Below, one piece after another: positions 34,590-45,344 of a stretch of 64,000 bases of DNA. The notes below the pieces were generated by a model, which had not been told where the DNA came from, did not search any database, and saw only the letters and a program-made list of their open reading frames with translations. Origin of the DNA: Hamadaea flava (lineage in GTDB: Bacteria > Actinomycetota > Actinomycetes > Mycobacteriales > Micromonosporaceae); NCBI RefSeq assembly GCF_024172085.1, contig NZ_JAMZDZ010000001.1, positions 6,014,001 through 6,078,000 of the forward strand, written 5' to 3'. Numbering within the stretch: position 1 is the stretch's first letter; each line of letters starts with the position of its first letter. The position numbers and the translations under genes were made by a program.

Positions 34590-34991
34590 TGTCACCTCCA
34601 GGTGGGACGAGTGGGTTCCTTCGGGGAACCTACCGCACGCGATCGGGCCGGCGACAGTACGCGCTCGGTCTGACGCCCGCTGACCGGGGCGGACGGCATG
34701 TGTAACGGTCGTGTGACGATCGGCCGAGGCTGACAACTGACCCGGGATTCAGCCGCTTACCACTTTAGGCACCTATCTGTCCTGCGCAGACAGTTGGCAA
34801 ACCTAGTCATCGATCAGCGGCACCGGCTGAACGTTCAGTGATGACCACGAGATCATTAATCAGCTGATTCGTGACTGATCCGTTACTCAAAACTCCGAAG
34901 CTGGGCGTTAGCTTTGCGCAAGAACGCGGGGGGCGCGGCTGTCAACGGGATATTCCGTGGTCGCTGGCTGCACATCGGCTGGAGGTACTCC
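34590..34991 (+). promoter_or_regulatory. Long leader of the peptide-importer operon with three palindromes
   Basis: This is the only gene-free stretch of more than 300 bases. It is distinctly more AT-rich than its flanks around 34730-34880. It contains CTGTCCTGCGCAGACAG near 34778-34794, a perfect CTGAACGTTCAG (34827-34838) and a perfect AATCAGCTGATT (34858-34869). These are candidate regulator sites for the ABC operon and possibly for the divergent HxlR gene. The final part carries GGAGGT (34981) for GTG 34992. I see no clear riboswitch fold. Confidence 0.5.
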
Positions 34992-36002
34992 GTGGAACCA
35001 GTGATCACTGGGACCGAAACGCTTGTCGAACCCGCGACCGGGGACACCTCCCCGGCGAAGCCGGGTTCGGGTGTGAGCAGATCGCCGACCCGGATCGCGC
35101 TGGAGCGGCTGCGCCGGGACAAAGTCGCCATGACCTGCTTCGGCATCTTCGTATTCTTCGTGCTGCTGGCCATCTTCGCGCCGCTGCTGGCCAAGCTGGA
35201 AGGCCAGGACCCGACCACCTACCACTTCGACCTGATCGACAAGCGCACGACGTTCCCGTACTCGGGCGCCAGCAGCGACCACTGGTTCGGCGTCGAGCCG
35301 CGGATCGGCCGCGACCTGTTCGCGCGCTGGGTCTACGGCGCTCGCCCGTCGCTGCTCGTCGCCGGGCTGGTCACCCTGGTCACGACCGTCGTCGGCGTCG
35401 TGATCGGGCTGCTGTCGGGCTTCTTCGGCGGCTGGGTCGACCGGGTGTTCTCGTGGATCATCGACTTCATCCTCAGCCTGCCCTACCTGATCTTCGCCAT
35501 CGCGTTCCCGGCCGTGATCATCTCGGTCGTCTACGGCGGATCCGAGGGAACCACCCCCGAGCAGGTCGCCCGGGTCAGATTCATCTCGCTCATCGTCGTG
35601 CTGTCCTTCTTCGGCTGGGCGGGCCTGGCGCGACTCATCCGGGGCCAGGTCCTGTCGCTGCGCGAGCGCGAGTTCATCGCCGCTGCCCGCGTGCTCGGCA
35701 TCCCCACCCGCCGGGTGCTGTTCCGGGAGCTGCTGCCGAACCTGATCGCCCCCATCGTCGTCTCCGCGTCGCTCGCGCTGCCCGGTTACATCGTGGCTGA
35801 AGCGGGTCTCACCTTCCTCGGCGTCGGGTTGATGGACCCCACGCCGTCCTGGGGCGTGACCATCGCCTCCGCGCAGAACTACTACGACACGTACCCGCTC
35901 TACCTGTGGGTGCCCGTGCTCGGCATCACCATCCTGGTCCTCGCGCTGAGCCTGCTCGGCGACGCCGTGCGTGATGCGTTCGACCCCAAGACCCGCCGCT
36001 AG
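34992..36002 (+). CDS. Oligopeptide ABC importer permease, OppC/DppC type
   Basis: The 336-residue protein has an N-terminal OppC_N segment (IALERLRRDKVAMTCFGIFV) and about six transmembrane helices. The permease EAA-like loop REREFIAAARVLGIPTRRVL is followed by LIAPIVVSASLALPGYIVAE. GTG 34992 is chosen because GGAGGT lies 5 nt upstream. It is the first gene of a five-gene operon; the order permease C, binding protein, permease B, ATPase D, ATPase F is unusual because the binding protein is normally first. Confidence 0.92.
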   Translation: MEPVITGTETLVEPATGDTSPAKPGSGVSRSPTRIALERLRRDKVAMTCFGIFVFFVLLAIFAPLLAKLEGQDPTTYHFDLIDKRTTFPYSGASSDHWFGVEPRIGRDLFARWVYGARPSLLVAGLVTLVTTVVGVVIGLLSGFFGGWVDRVFSWIIDFILSLPYLIFAIAFPAVIISVVYGGSEGTTPEQVARVRFISLIVVLSFFGWAGLARLIRGQVLSLREREFIAAARVLGIPTRRVLFRELLPNLIAPIVVSASLALPGYIVAEAGLTFLGVGLMDPTPSWGVTIASAQNYYDTYPLYLWVPVLGITILVLALSLLGDAVRDAFDPKTRR

Positions 36003-36042
36003 TCCGGGTCTGGCCAACAAAGAAGATAAGAGGTGACAACTC

Positions 36043-37773
36043 GTGAGGCGACTCAGGACAACCGTCGTCGTCGGCGCGGTCATCGCGCTCGCCGCGGTGG
36101 GCTGTAGCCCGTCGAAGAGCGGGCCGGGCGGCACCAACCCGACGAGCGGTATCGGCCAGGCGCAGACCGCGGTCGACCCGGACGCCAAGGGCCCCGCGCC
36201 CGAGGTCTCCGGCGCGAAGAAGGGCGGGACCATCACGGTCTACTCCCAGTCGACGCCGAACACGTTCGACCCGACCGACGTCTACTACGTCGACGCGAAC
36301 GAGATCGGCAAGCTCATGTGGCGTACGCCGACCCAGATCGCGCTGCGCAACGGCAAGGCGGTCCTCGTTCCGGACCTGACCGACCTGGGCACGCCGTCGG
36401 CTGACGGCCTGACCTGGACCTTCAAGATGAAGGGCTCGTTCAAGTACGAGGACGGCAGCGAGGTCAAGGTCGAGGATCTGGCGTACTCGATCAAGCGGTC
36501 CTTCGCGCACGACCTGTTCGCCAACGGCCCGACGTACCAGCTGACCTACTTCAAGGACGGCGACAAGTACAAGGGCCCGTGGGCCAGCGGCGACACCTAC
36601 GCCGGTGTGGAGACCCAGGGCACCGACACCCTCATCGTCCACCTGGCCAAGCCGTTCGCGGACCTCGCCTGGTACATGACCTTCCCGATGTTCACCCCCA
36701 TCCCGAAGGCCAAGGACACCAAGGACAACTACAAGAACAAGTGGATCTCGACCGGCCCGTACATGCTCGACGCGTACACGCCGGGGACGCAGCTGAAGCT
36801 GAAGAAGAACCCCAACTGGGACGCCAACAGCGACGCAGTGCGTCACCAGTACGTCGACAACTGGGACTTCAAGTGGGGCGCTGAGGACGTCGCGAACCAG
36901 AAGCAGATTCTGGCGAGCGCCGGCGGCGACGCGACCGCGCTGAACTACTCCAACATCGACGCCTCGCTGATCCCCGACATCGAGGCCGGCAAGAAGAGCC
37001 AGCTCGTCCAGGGCGACAGCCCCTGCACCATCGTGCTGCAGCTCGACACCCGGAAGATCCCGCTCGAGGTCCGCAAGGCGATCGCCAAGGCGTACCCGTC
37101 GGACCAGATCTGGCAGGCCGCCGGTCTCAACGACTACGTGGCCGAGCCGGCGACGACGATCATGCCGCCGTCGGTGGCCGGGTACAAGAAGTACCCGCCG
37201 GTCGCCGACCTCACCGGTGAGGGCAAGGGCGACCCGGCCGAGGCCAAGAAGCTGCTGGAGGCCGCCGGCAAGGTCGGCTTCGAGCTGAGCTGGTACTACG
37301 ACAACACCAAGCCGATCTCGCAGCAGACCACCGCCATCCGCAAGGAGGCCCTGGAGAAGGCCGGCTTCACCGTCAAGCCGATCGGTGTCACCACCGCCGA
37401 GCTGCGCAGCAAGACGTCGGACTACGACGCTCCGGTCAACATGGGCCAGTCGCCCGCCGGCTGGTGCTCGGACTGGCCGACCGGTTCCAGCTGGTTCCCG
37501 GTGCTGTTCCAGACGCACAGCATCGCCGACGGCTCGAGCTGGGGCATGCTGCAGGACTCGGCGCTGGACGCGGAGATCGACGCCGTCGCGAAGCTGCCGG
37601 CCGCCGAGGCGACCGTCAAGTGGGCCGAGCTGGACCAGAAGATCATGGGCCAGTACATCGCGATCCCGCGTTACTACGACAAGCTCGCTTTCGTCATGGG
37701 CACCGGCATCGGCGGCGCCGAGGGCGACGGCACCATGGGCATGCCGTTCTTCCTGAACATGTACGTCAAGTAA
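36043..37773 (+). CDS. Peptide-binding lipoprotein of the ABC importer (SBP family 5)
   Basis: The 576-residue precursor has a lipoprotein signal (VVVGAVIALAAVGCSPSKSG, lipobox AVGC). The SBP_bac_5 fold has GGTITVYSQSTPNTFDPTDV, FKMKGSFKYEDGSEVKVEDL and WISTGPYMLDAYTPGTQLKL. It captures oligopeptides or other ligands for the permeases on either side of it. AAGAGGTGAC precedes GTG 36043. A strong hairpin directly after the gene may stabilise its message. Confidence 0.92.
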   Translation: MRRLRTTVVVGAVIALAAVGCSPSKSGPGGTNPTSGIGQAQTAVDPDAKGPAPEVSGAKKGGTITVYSQSTPNTFDPTDVYYVDANEIGKLMWRTPTQIALRNGKAVLVPDLTDLGTPSADGLTWTFKMKGSFKYEDGSEVKVEDLAYSIKRSFAHDLFANGPTYQLTYFKDGDKYKGPWASGDTYAGVETQGTDTLIVHLAKPFADLAWYMTFPMFTPIPKAKDTKDNYKNKWISTGPYMLDAYTPGTQLKLKKNPNWDANSDAVRHQYVDNWDFKWGAEDVANQKQILASAGGDATALNYSNIDASLIPDIEAGKKSQLVQGDSPCTIVLQLDTRKIPLEVRKAIAKAYPSDQIWQAAGLNDYVAEPATTIMPPSVAGYKKYPPVADLTGEGKGDPAEAKKLLEAAGKVGFELSWYYDNTKPISQQTTAIRKEALEKAGFTVKPIGVTTAELRSKTSDYDAPVNMGQSPAGWCSDWPTGSSWFPVLFQTHSIADGSSWGMLQDSALDAEIDAVAKLPAAEATVKWAELDQKIMGQYIAIPRYYDKLAFVMGTGIGGAEGDGTMGMPFFLNMYVK

Positions 37774-37782
37774 GCGTTCCTC

Positions 37783-37816
37783 CACCCGGCCGGCGTCGCG
37801 AGGCGCCGGCCGGGTG
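37783..37816 (+). promoter_or_regulatory. Hairpin inside the operon, after the binding-protein gene
   Basis: CACCCGGCCGGCG and CGCCGGCCGGGTG form a perfect 13-bp stem with an 8-nt loop 10 nt after the binding-protein stop. Such hairpins often leave more mRNA for the binding protein than for the permease. Confidence 0.65.
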
Positions 37817-37864
37817 CCCCGAAACTCTGCTCAATCGCCAACTCAACGGCACATGGAGGCTCCG

Positions 37865-38850
37865 GTGCTCCTCTACATCCTGCGGCGGCTCGCCAGCGCG
37901 ATCTCGGTCATCATCGTGACCCTGGTGGCGAGCTTCGGGCTGTTCTATCTGGCGCCCACCGATCCCGCCGGCGTCATCTGCGGCACCCGCTGCACACCCG
38001 CCCGCTACGAGGAGATCTACAAGAGCCTCCACCTGGACCAGCCGGTCTGGCAGCAGATGCTGGACTACCTCCAAGGACTCGTGGTCGGCCGGACCTACAC
38101 GTCGGGCGGGATCACCATCAATTGCTCGGCGCCCTGCCTGGGGTACTCGTACGGGCAAGGCCAGCCGGTGACGACGCTGCTCGCCAACGCCCTGCCGGTC
38201 ACCATCTCGATCGTCTTCGGCTCCGCCATCGCGTACCTGCTGATCGGGGTGGCCGCGGGCACGTTCGCGGCCCGCCGTCGCGGTACCGCCCTCGACCGCG
38301 TCATGGTCGGCGGCACGCTGACGATCGGCTCCATCCCCTACTTCGTCGTGGCGCTCGTCGCGTCCCTCTACATCCCGCTGTACCTGGGCTTCATCCCGGA
38401 CGCCGGCTGGACGCCGCTGACCGACAACCCGTTGAAGTGGTTCAGCGGACTGCTGCTGCCCTGGATCATCCTCGGCATCGTGAACTCCGCCTCGTACACT
38501 CGATATTCGCGCGCTTCGATGATTGAGTCGCTCAGTGAGGACTACGTGCGTACGGCGCGGTCCAAGGGCATCAGCGAACGACGGGTGATCTACCGGCACG
38601 GTCTGCGAGCGGCGATGACGCCGATCGCCACGATCTTCGGCCTCGACGTCGCGTTCGCGCTGACCGGAGCGCTGTTCACCGAGAGCATCTTCGGCCTGCC
38701 GGGCCTCGGCCTGGTGACGCTGCGCGCGTTCCAGAAGTACGACCTGCCCGTGCTCATGGGCGGCGTACTCGTCGGCGTGGTGGTGCTGGTCCTGATGAAC
38801 TTGCTGGTCGACCTTCTTTACACGGTCCTCGATCCCCGGGTGAGGCTCGC

Positions 38851-38854
<4 letters not shown>
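37865..38854 (+). CDS. Oligopeptide ABC importer permease, OppB/DppB type
   Basis: The 329-residue protein starts with LLYILRRLASAISVIIVTLV, the classic OppB N-terminal helix. It carries the permease loop SEDYVRTARSKGISERRVIY and FESIFGLPGLG-like TESIFGLPGLGLVTLRAF near the end. It has two Cys pairs (VICGTRCTP, INCSAPCLG) in the first periplasmic loop, which may form disulfides. GTG 37865 is chosen because GGAGGC lies 3 nt upstream; its stop overlaps the next start (ATGA). Confidence 0.92.
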
Positions 38855-40017
<1,163 letters not shown>

Positions 40018-40027
40018 AGGGAACCCG

Positions 40028-41095
40028 ATGACCACGACTGTCGAACCCCAGACAGGACCGGCCGCGGTCGCCCCGGTCAAGGGCGCGCCGCTGCTGGAGC
40101 TGCGCGACGTCGTCATGCACTTCAACGTGCGCGGCGACGGCGTACTCGGGGCGAAGGAGAAGGTGCGCGCCGTCGACGGCGTGTCGCTGACCCTGCACGA
40201 GGGCGAGACGCTGGGCCTGGTCGGTGAGTCGGGCTGTGGCAAGTCCACGACCGGCCGGCTGATCACGCGGCTGCTGACCCCGACGTCGGGCCAGATCCTC
40301 TACAAGGGACACGACATCGCCCGCCTGAAGGAGAAGGAGCTACGCCCGTACCGCCGGGAGCTGCAGCTCATCTTCCAGGACCCGTATTCTTCGCTGAACC
40401 CGCGGCACACGGTCGGCGCGATCGTCGGCGCGCCGTTGCGCGTCCACGACATCGTGCCCAAGGGCAGGGAGCTGAACCGGGTTCAGGAACTGCTGGAGGT
40501 CGTCGGTCTCAACCCGGAGCATTACAACCGGTACCCGCACGAGTTCTCCGGCGGTCAGCGGCAGCGTATCGGCATCGCCCGCGCGCTGGCCATGCAGCCC
40601 AAGGTGATCGTGGCCGACGAGCCGGTGTCGGCGCTCGACGTGTCGATCCAGGCGCAGGTCATGAACCTGCTGGAGGATCTGCGCAAGGAGTTCGGCATCG
40701 CGTTCGTCTTCATCGCGCACGACCTCGGCGTGGTACGCCACTTCTGTGACCGGGTGGCGGTCATGTACCTGGGCCGCATCGCCGAAGAGGGGCGGCGCGA
40801 CGAGGTGTACGGCGCGCCGCATCACCCGTACACCCAGGCGCTGTTGTCGGCTGTGCCGGACCTCGGTGTCGTACGCGGAACGCCGCCGAAGGCGCGGATC
40901 CGGCTCACCGGCGACGTGCCGAGCCCGATCAATCCGCCGTCGGGCTGCCGGTTCCGGACCCGGTGCTGGAAGGCCGAGGACATCTGCGCGACCGAGGAAC
41001 CGCCGCTGGTGGAGAAGGCGCCAGGGCTGGCCGCCGCGTGCCATTTCGCGGCTGCGCCGGAGCGGTCGATCGTCGCCGAGATTCCGCAGGACTGA
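40028..41095 (+). CDS. Oligopeptide ABC importer ATPase, OppF/DppF type
   Basis: The 355-residue ATPase has Walker A ([13 protein letters not shown]), Q-loop ([16 protein letters not shown]), signature ([15 protein letters not shown]), Walker B ([14 protein letters not shown]) and H-loop (FIAHDLGVV). The tail [20 protein letters not shown] supplies the four Cys of the OppF-type C-terminus. It pairs with the OppD-type ATPase. GAAGGGAACCC precedes ATG 40028. No terminator-like palindrome follows within the next 100 bases. Confidence 0.92.
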   Translation: MTTTVEPQTGPAAVAPVKGAPLLELRDVVMHFNVRGDGVLGAKEKVRAVDGVSLTLHEGETLGLVGESGCGKSTTGRLITRLLTPTSGQILYKGHDIARLKEKELRPYRRELQLIFQDPYSSLNPRHTVGAIVGAPLRVHDIVPKGRELNRVQELLEVVGLNPEHYNRYPHEFSGGQRQRIGIARALAMQPKVIVADEPVSALDVSIQAQVMNLLEDLRKEFGIAFVFIAHDLGVVRHFCDRVAVMYLGRIAEEGRRDEVYGAPHHPYTQALLSAVPDLGVVRGTPPKARIRLTGDVPSPINPPSGCRFRTRCWKAEDICATEEPPLVEKAPGLAAACHFAAAPERSIVAEIPQD

Positions 41096-41195
41096 AACAC
41101 CCCGACGCGCCCGTCCCTTTTGCCGCTGATCTGCCATTTTGCGGGATAAACGCCCGCCAGATTGGTTCAATGGGGCAGAGGGAAGGGAGCGGGGG

Positions 41196-41576
41196 ATGTC
41201 CCACGAAGTCACGATCGGCGACCTGCGGGCCAGCCACTGGAACGTACCCGATTTCGACACGGTCTGGCGCGGACTGAATCCCGCCCAGGTCGACCGGTTC
41301 ATCCGCGAGATCCATGCCGACGTGGCCCAGGCGATCTCCGCGTACGAGACGGCGCTGGCGGTCGCGGACGAGGAGCGGCAGCGGCTGGAGTCCGAGGTTC
41401 TCCGGCTGCGTGGCCCGTCGGTCGTGGCCGCCGAGTACGCGGAGTCGGCCGGTGTGGCCGTCGAGCCGGAGGGCGTAGACCCGACCGCCGAGGCCGAGCC
41501 CAATACGCCGGAGGCTGAGCCGGCCGCGCCGCCGGTTCGCGGTCGCCGGGCGAAAACCGCGATCGTCGCAGCCTGA
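41196..41576 (+). CDS. DivIVA-domain small protein
   Basis: The 126-residue protein has a DivIVA-like start (WRGLNPAQVDRFIREIHADV) followed by a coiled-coil (AISAYETALAVADEERQRLE). An acidic Pro/Glu-rich tail ends in VRGRRAKTAIVAA. Such DivIVA-like proteins mark curved membrane or bind partner proteins; this one is short. ATG 41196 is chosen because GGAAGGGAG lies upstream (41181-41189). A related gene is at 42212. Confidence 0.8.
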   Translation: MSHEVTIGDLRASHWNVPDFDTVWRGLNPAQVDRFIREIHADVAQAISAYETALAVADEERQRLESEVLRLRGPSVVAAEYAESAGVAVEPEGVDPTAEAEPNTPEAEPAAPPVRGRRAKTAIVAA

Positions 41577-41600
41577 CACGGTCAGGGGCGGAACAAGCCG

Positions 41601-41636
41601 ACTGCGCCGGATCTCAGAGTCGAGATCCGGCGCAGT
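41601..41636. terminator. Bidirectional terminator hairpin
   Basis: ACTGCGCCGGATCTC and GAGATCCGGCGCAGT form a perfect 15-bp stem with a 6-nt loop, between the convergent stops at 41576 and 41660. Confidence 0.8.
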
Positions 41637-41659
41637 TCGCTGTGCTCGGTTCCGGCGGG

Positions 41660-41938
41660 CTACGAGTCGCCGCCCATCTTGTCGATGCCGGACTTGGCGG
41701 CGTCCGCGCCGCCGTCGATCTTGTCGGAGAACTTGCCGCCGGTGGCGCTGTCGGCCGCGTCCGCTGCCTTGTCGACACCGGCCTTGGCCTTGTCGGTCAT
41801 TCCGCCCGCAGCGTCCTTCGCCTTGTCGGTCAGGCCGCCGCCGGCGTCGCTCGCCTTGTCCTTGGCGTCGTCGGCCGCGTTCTGCGTGTCGTCGCCGTCC
41901 ATGCCGAGCATTTCCTTGGCCTTGTCGAGAATGCCCAT
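41660..41938 (-). CDS. MT0933/Rv0909-type antitoxin-like small protein
   Basis: The 92-residue protein starts MGILDKAKEMLGMDGDD and consists of repeated Asp/Lys/Ala segments (DAKDKASDAGGGLTDKAKDA, AGGMTDKAKAGVDKAADAAD). It fits the MT0933-like antitoxin family (PF14013), but no toxin gene is adjacent. It is likely to be a disordered helical protein. GGAGGGGG lies 5-13 nt before the ATG at 41938. The 270-base divergent region to 42212 holds nothing else I can name. Confidence 0.8.
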   Translation of the reverse strand: MGILDKAKEMLGMDGDDTQNAADDAKDKASDAGGGLTDKAKDAAGGMTDKAKAGVDKAADAADSATGGKFSDKIDGGADAAKSGIDKMGGDS

Positions 41939-42211
41939 CGTTGCCTGCCCCCTCCAGTGGCGTCGCCGCTCACTCGGCGCTTGCTAAGGGTGACAGTACG
42001 TCGTGCGAATCGCTCTCATGCCGCGTCTCGGGAAAAACCGGCGGGACGATGGCTCACAATCCGGTATGAACCTCGCAGATGATCGCGTACGCCGTTGCCA
42101 ACGGCGGCTCGACGGGGCGCGGTGATCATCGGACCTCCGGAGGCGGGGCGTTCATATCGGCATCCGTCAAAACCGCAGCTCATCGGCGGTTCCGCTGGCT
42201 ACGCTCCAAAC

Positions 42212-42946
42212 ATGACGCGGCAGACCGAACCCGGCGACGGGTACGAGGACGACGGACTGTTCCGGACGGTGATGTTCGGCTACGACCGCGCCCAGGTGGA
42301 CGATTACGTGAACGCGATCTGCGACGAGCTGCAGGTGCTCTCGGTCGCCGTGAAGCGGCTCGCTCCGGTCGAGGAGGAGCTGGCGGCGGCGCACGTCGAG
42401 CTGCGGCGGCTACAGGGCCAGGTCTCGGCGACCACGCCCAGCGCGACGGCCAGTGCCCGGATCACGCACATGCTGCGGATCGCCGAGGAAGAGGCGGCCG
42501 CGCTGCGGGGCGAGGCCGACGAGGCGCTGACCAAGGCCCGCCAGGACGCCGACGTGATCCGCCGGGACGCGGAGCTGGACACCGAGCATGTCGCGGCGGC
42601 GCGCCGCCGGGAGAATCAGCGTGCTCGGGAGGACATCATCGCCGGAGCGCGCGCCGAGGCGGCCCGAATACTGTCCGACGCGAACGTGCGCGGCGGGAAT
42701 CTCGCCGTCAGCGCGATCATCGCCACCAACGGGCACAACGGCTCCGTCAACGGTTCAGTGAACGGCTCGGTCGGCGGCTGCCCGCCCAAGAGCCCGTCGA
42801 GGGCCGGCTCGCCCAACGCCGGGCCGATGAGTGCGGGGCCGGTAAGCGCCGTGCCCGCGGACGGTTCCGCGAACGGGCCGGTGCACGGCGTCGCCAAGAT
42901 GCCGGCGAAGAAGAACGCGGCGAAGAGGCGTACGGAGTCGCCGTAG
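42212..42946 (+). CDS. DivIVA-domain coiled-coil protein
   Basis: The 244-residue protein has a DivIVA-like lipid-binding start (LFRTVMFGYDRAQVDDYVNA) and a coiled-coil (VEEELAAAHVELRRLQGQVS, EEEAAALRGEADEALTKARQ). The disordered Asn/Gly/Ser/Pro tail contains NGSVNGSVNGSVGG and a basic C-terminus (PAKKNAAKRRTESP). TACGCT lies exactly 6 nt before ATG 42212 with no ribosome binding site. It is paralogous to the shorter protein at 41196, suggesting a local duplication. Confidence 0.85.
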   Translation: MTRQTEPGDGYEDDGLFRTVMFGYDRAQVDDYVNAICDELQVLSVAVKRLAPVEEELAAAHVELRRLQGQVSATTPSATASARITHMLRIAEEEAAALRGEADEALTKARQDADVIRRDAELDTEHVAAARRRENQRAREDIIAGARAEAARILSDANVRGGNLAVSAIIATNGHNGSVNGSVNGSVGGCPPKSPSRAGSPNAGPMSAGPVSAVPADGSANGPVHGVAKMPAKKNAAKRRTESP

Positions 42947-42998
42947 CGCGCTTCGGCATTCCGGCCCCGGTGGTCAGGCGAACACGTACATTCGCTGC

Positions 42999-43547
42999 AT
43001 GAGCACCACGCTGCTGGATCTCAAGCTGGACCGGGCGTTCGGGCACCTGGACGTCAACGCCAACGGCCACATCGAACACGACGACGTCGTGGCCCTGGTC
43101 GCCCGGCTGGTCGCCGGCTTCCGGGAGACGCCGGCGAGCCCGAAGTCGAAGGCGGTGGCCGACGGCTTCGAGGAGTTCTGGCAGTCGCTGCTGGTCGCGG
43201 TGGATGCCGACGGAGATCGGCGGCTGACGCCCGAGGAGTGGAACACCGGGATGGTCCGGGCCTTCGTCGACGCCGACAGCGGATTCGACCGCCATTTCCG
43301 GCCCGCCGTCGAAGCGGTCCTGCGCCTCGCCGACGCCGACGACGACGAGAAACTCGGCATTGACGAATTTCAGACAATGCAGAAGGCGTTCGGCACCCGG
43401 CCGGCGGATGCTCAGGAGGCTTTCGACCATCTCGACGCCGACGGTGACGGCGCGCTGACGGTCGAGGAATTGATAACGGCCGCCCGTCGTTACTACACGG
43501 GTCAGGGCGGGGCGGCCGGGGACTGGCTGTTCGGAAAGATCGGCTGA
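42999..43547 (+). CDS. Calmodulin-like EF-hand protein
   Basis: The 182-residue protein has four EF-hand loops: DVNANGHIEHDD, DADGDRRLTPEE, DADDDEKLGIDE and DADGDGALTVEE. The first, second and fourth are well formed; the third also fits. It resembles the bacterial calcium-binding proteins known from Streptomyces and related genera. It has no signal peptide. TACATT lies exactly 6 nt before ATG 42999 and there is no Shine-Dalgarno. What it controls is unknown. Confidence 0.9.
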   Translation: MSTTLLDLKLDRAFGHLDVNANGHIEHDDVVALVARLVAGFRETPASPKSKAVADGFEEFWQSLLVAVDADGDRRLTPEEWNTGMVRAFVDADSGFDRHFRPAVEAVLRLADADDDEKLGIDEFQTMQKAFGTRPADAQEAFDHLDADGDGALTVEELITAARRYYTGQGGAAGDWLFGKIG

Positions 43548-43587
43548 TCCCGTTTCCGGCAACGACGCCGGGGGTACGGAGCCGCGC

Positions 43588-43827
43588 ATGTCCGAGCCGC
43601 GCAACGCGAGGAGCGCGCTGAACCTGCGGCTGGTGCTGGCCAGTTTCGGGCTCATCTTCACGTTGCCGCTGGCTGTCTGGACGGCGTTGGCGGGCTACCC
43701 AGTTCCGGCTATTCTGCTAGGCGCGCTGGCGGTGATCGCCTTCGTCGACCTGATCGTGATTCAGGCGCGCCGCCGTCGACGGCACCGCGAGGAACCGCCC
43801 GGCACGCATCACTCGCTGTTCGAATAG
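43588..43827 (+). CDS. DUF6343-like small membrane protein
   Basis: The 79-residue protein starts with a basic segment (SEPRNARSALNLRLVLASFG). Two hydrophobic helices (LIFTLPLAVWTALAG, ILLGALAVIAFVDLIVIQA) come before an Arg-rich tail. It resembles DUF6343 proteins of actinomycetes, which have no known function. GGAG lies 7 nt before ATG 43588. Confidence 0.7.
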   Translation: MSEPRNARSALNLRLVLASFGLIFTLPLAVWTALAGYPVPAILLGALAVIAFVDLIVIQARRRRRHREEPPGTHHSLFE

Positions 43828-43954
43828 CGGGGTCCGGCGTGGCGCGACGGGGATCACAGAAATCCGAGCACCAGTACGCCAAGATCGGGGAACATACCCG
43901 TCGGCGACTTTGTTCGTTAAGCCACCCAGACCATGTGGGGAGGAGGACAAGCAA

Positions 43955-44257
43955 ATGGCCACAGTGACTGATTACGACGCCCCTCGGCGTTCCCTCGGTG
44001 AGGTCGAGGAGGACAGCCTGGAGGAACTCAAGTCGCGTCGCACGTCGGCCCAGTCGCCGTCGGTGGATGTCGACGAGACCGAGGCAGCGGAGGGCTTCGA
44101 GCTTCCGGGGGCAGACCTCTCGGACGAGGAGCTGACCGTGACGGTCGTCCCGATGCGGACGGATGAGTTCCGCTGCTCGCGGTGCTTCTTGGTGCACCAC
44201 CGCAGCCAGCTCGCCAAGCAGAAGGGCGACGAGCTGATCTGCTCCGAGTGCGCCTGA
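43955..44257 (+). CDS. DUF4193-family acidic zinc-ribbon protein
   Basis: The 100-residue protein begins ATVTDYDAPRRSLGEVEEDS, continues with LEELKSRRTSAQSPSVDVDE and ends with two CxxC pairs (FRCSRCFLVHHRSQLAKQ, LICSECA). This is the DUF4193 signature, conserved across actinobacteria, with probable zinc binding. The role is unknown. GGAGGAGGACAAG directly precedes ATG 43955. Confidence 0.9.
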   Translation: MATVTDYDAPRRSLGEVEEDSLEELKSRRTSAQSPSVDVDETEAAEGFELPGADLSDEELTVTVVPMRTDEFRCSRCFLVHHRSQLAKQKGDELICSECA

Positions 44258-44320
44258 TCACGGCGGAGTGACGGCCCCCGGCCGACGACGACCGCGCGGC
44301 GGCGATCAGGGCGATGACGA

Positions 44321-45328
44321 TCAGGCGTGCAGGACCGCGACACCGTCGACGCGGTCCTCCGCCAGATCGGTCAACGCCCGATCCGCGTGGCTCAACGCGT
44401 ACCCGATGGTGTGGACGCGGAGCCGGTGCCGCGCCGCGAGGGAGAGGAACTCGCGGCCGTCGTCCCGGGTGTTCGCCGTGACGCTGCGCAGCGTGCGCTC
44501 GTAGAAGAGGTGCTGCTCGTAGCCCAACGGCGGAATGTCGCTGAGATGGATGCCTGCGACGGCAAGGGTGCCACCGCGATCGAGCGCCGCCAGCGCGACG
44601 GGGACCAGATCCCCGACCGGGGCGAAGAGGATCGCGGAGTCCAGCCGTTCCGGCGGTCGTTCGCCGGCGCCGGTCGCGGACGTGGCACCGAGCGAGAGCG
44701 CGAGTTCCTGAGCGGCCTTGGACCGCGTCATGACGTGTACGCGCGCGCCGAGCGCGATGGCGAGTTGCGCCGTGAGATGCGCTGACCCGCCGAACCCATA
44801 GACCCCCAGTACGCCGCCCGGCGGCAGATCGCTCAACCGCAGCGCCCGGTAGCCGATGATCCCGGCGCACAGCAGCGGCGCGACTTCGTCGTCCGGATAG
44901 TTCTGCGGCAGGTGGTACGCATAGTCGGCCGGAGCGACGGCGTACTGCGCGTATCCGCCGTCGGCGTCCCAGCCGGTGTAGCGGGAGTTGGGGCACAGAT
45001 TCTCCGCACCCCGCCGGCAGTACGCGCACTCGCCACAGGTGTGGCGCAGCCAGGCGACCCCGGCTCGATCGCCGACCGCGAACCCGCGAGCTTCCGATCC
45101 CAGTCCGACGACTTCGCCGACGATCTCGTGCCCCGGCACCACCGGGGTCCGGTGCGGCGGCAGGTCGCCCTCGGTGACGTGCAGATCGGTCCGGCACACC
45201 GCGCAGACGCTGACCCGGATGAGCAGCTCACCCGGGCCGGGCTCGGGAATCGGGTGCTCGGTCAGCCGCAGCGGCCCGGTACGCATCGGCCCCGGCCGTG
45301 CGACCTCCCAGGCGGTCATCGACTCCAT
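44321..45328 (-). CDS. Zinc-dependent alcohol dehydrogenase
   Basis: The 335-residue protein has catalytic-zinc residues in [14 protein letters not shown] and [10 protein letters not shown]. The structural zinc loop [15 protein letters not shown] and the nucleotide loop [20 protein letters not shown] are also present. It is a class-III-like MDR alcohol dehydrogenase that oxidises alcohols with NAD(P). ATG 45328 ([14 protein letters not shown]) is the start; ATG 45319 is an alternative. The upstream GGATGGGG lies 3-10 nt before it. Confidence 0.88.
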   Translation of the reverse strand: MESMTAWEVARPGPMRTGPLRLTEHPIPEPGPGELLIRVSVCAVCRTDLHVTEGDLPPHRTPVVPGHEIVGEVVGLGSEARGFAVGDRAGVAWLRHTCGECAYCRRGAENLCPNSRYTGWDADGGYAQYAVAPADYAYHLPQNYPDDEVAPLLCAGIIGYRALRLSDLPPGGVLGVYGFGGSAHLTAQLAIALGARVHVMTRSKAAQELALSLGATSATGAGERPPERLDSAILFAPVGDLVPVALAALDRGGTLAVAGIHLSDIPPLGYEQHLFYERTLRSVTANTRDDGREFLSLAARHRLRVHTIGYALSHADRALTDLAEDRVDGVAVLHA

Positions 45329-45344
45329 GACCCCATCCTGGCCC

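Noticed and set aside
41660-41938. Complete toxin-antitoxin pair
   Set aside because: Only the antitoxin-like protein is present. Neighbouring genes encode DivIVA-type proteins, not toxins.
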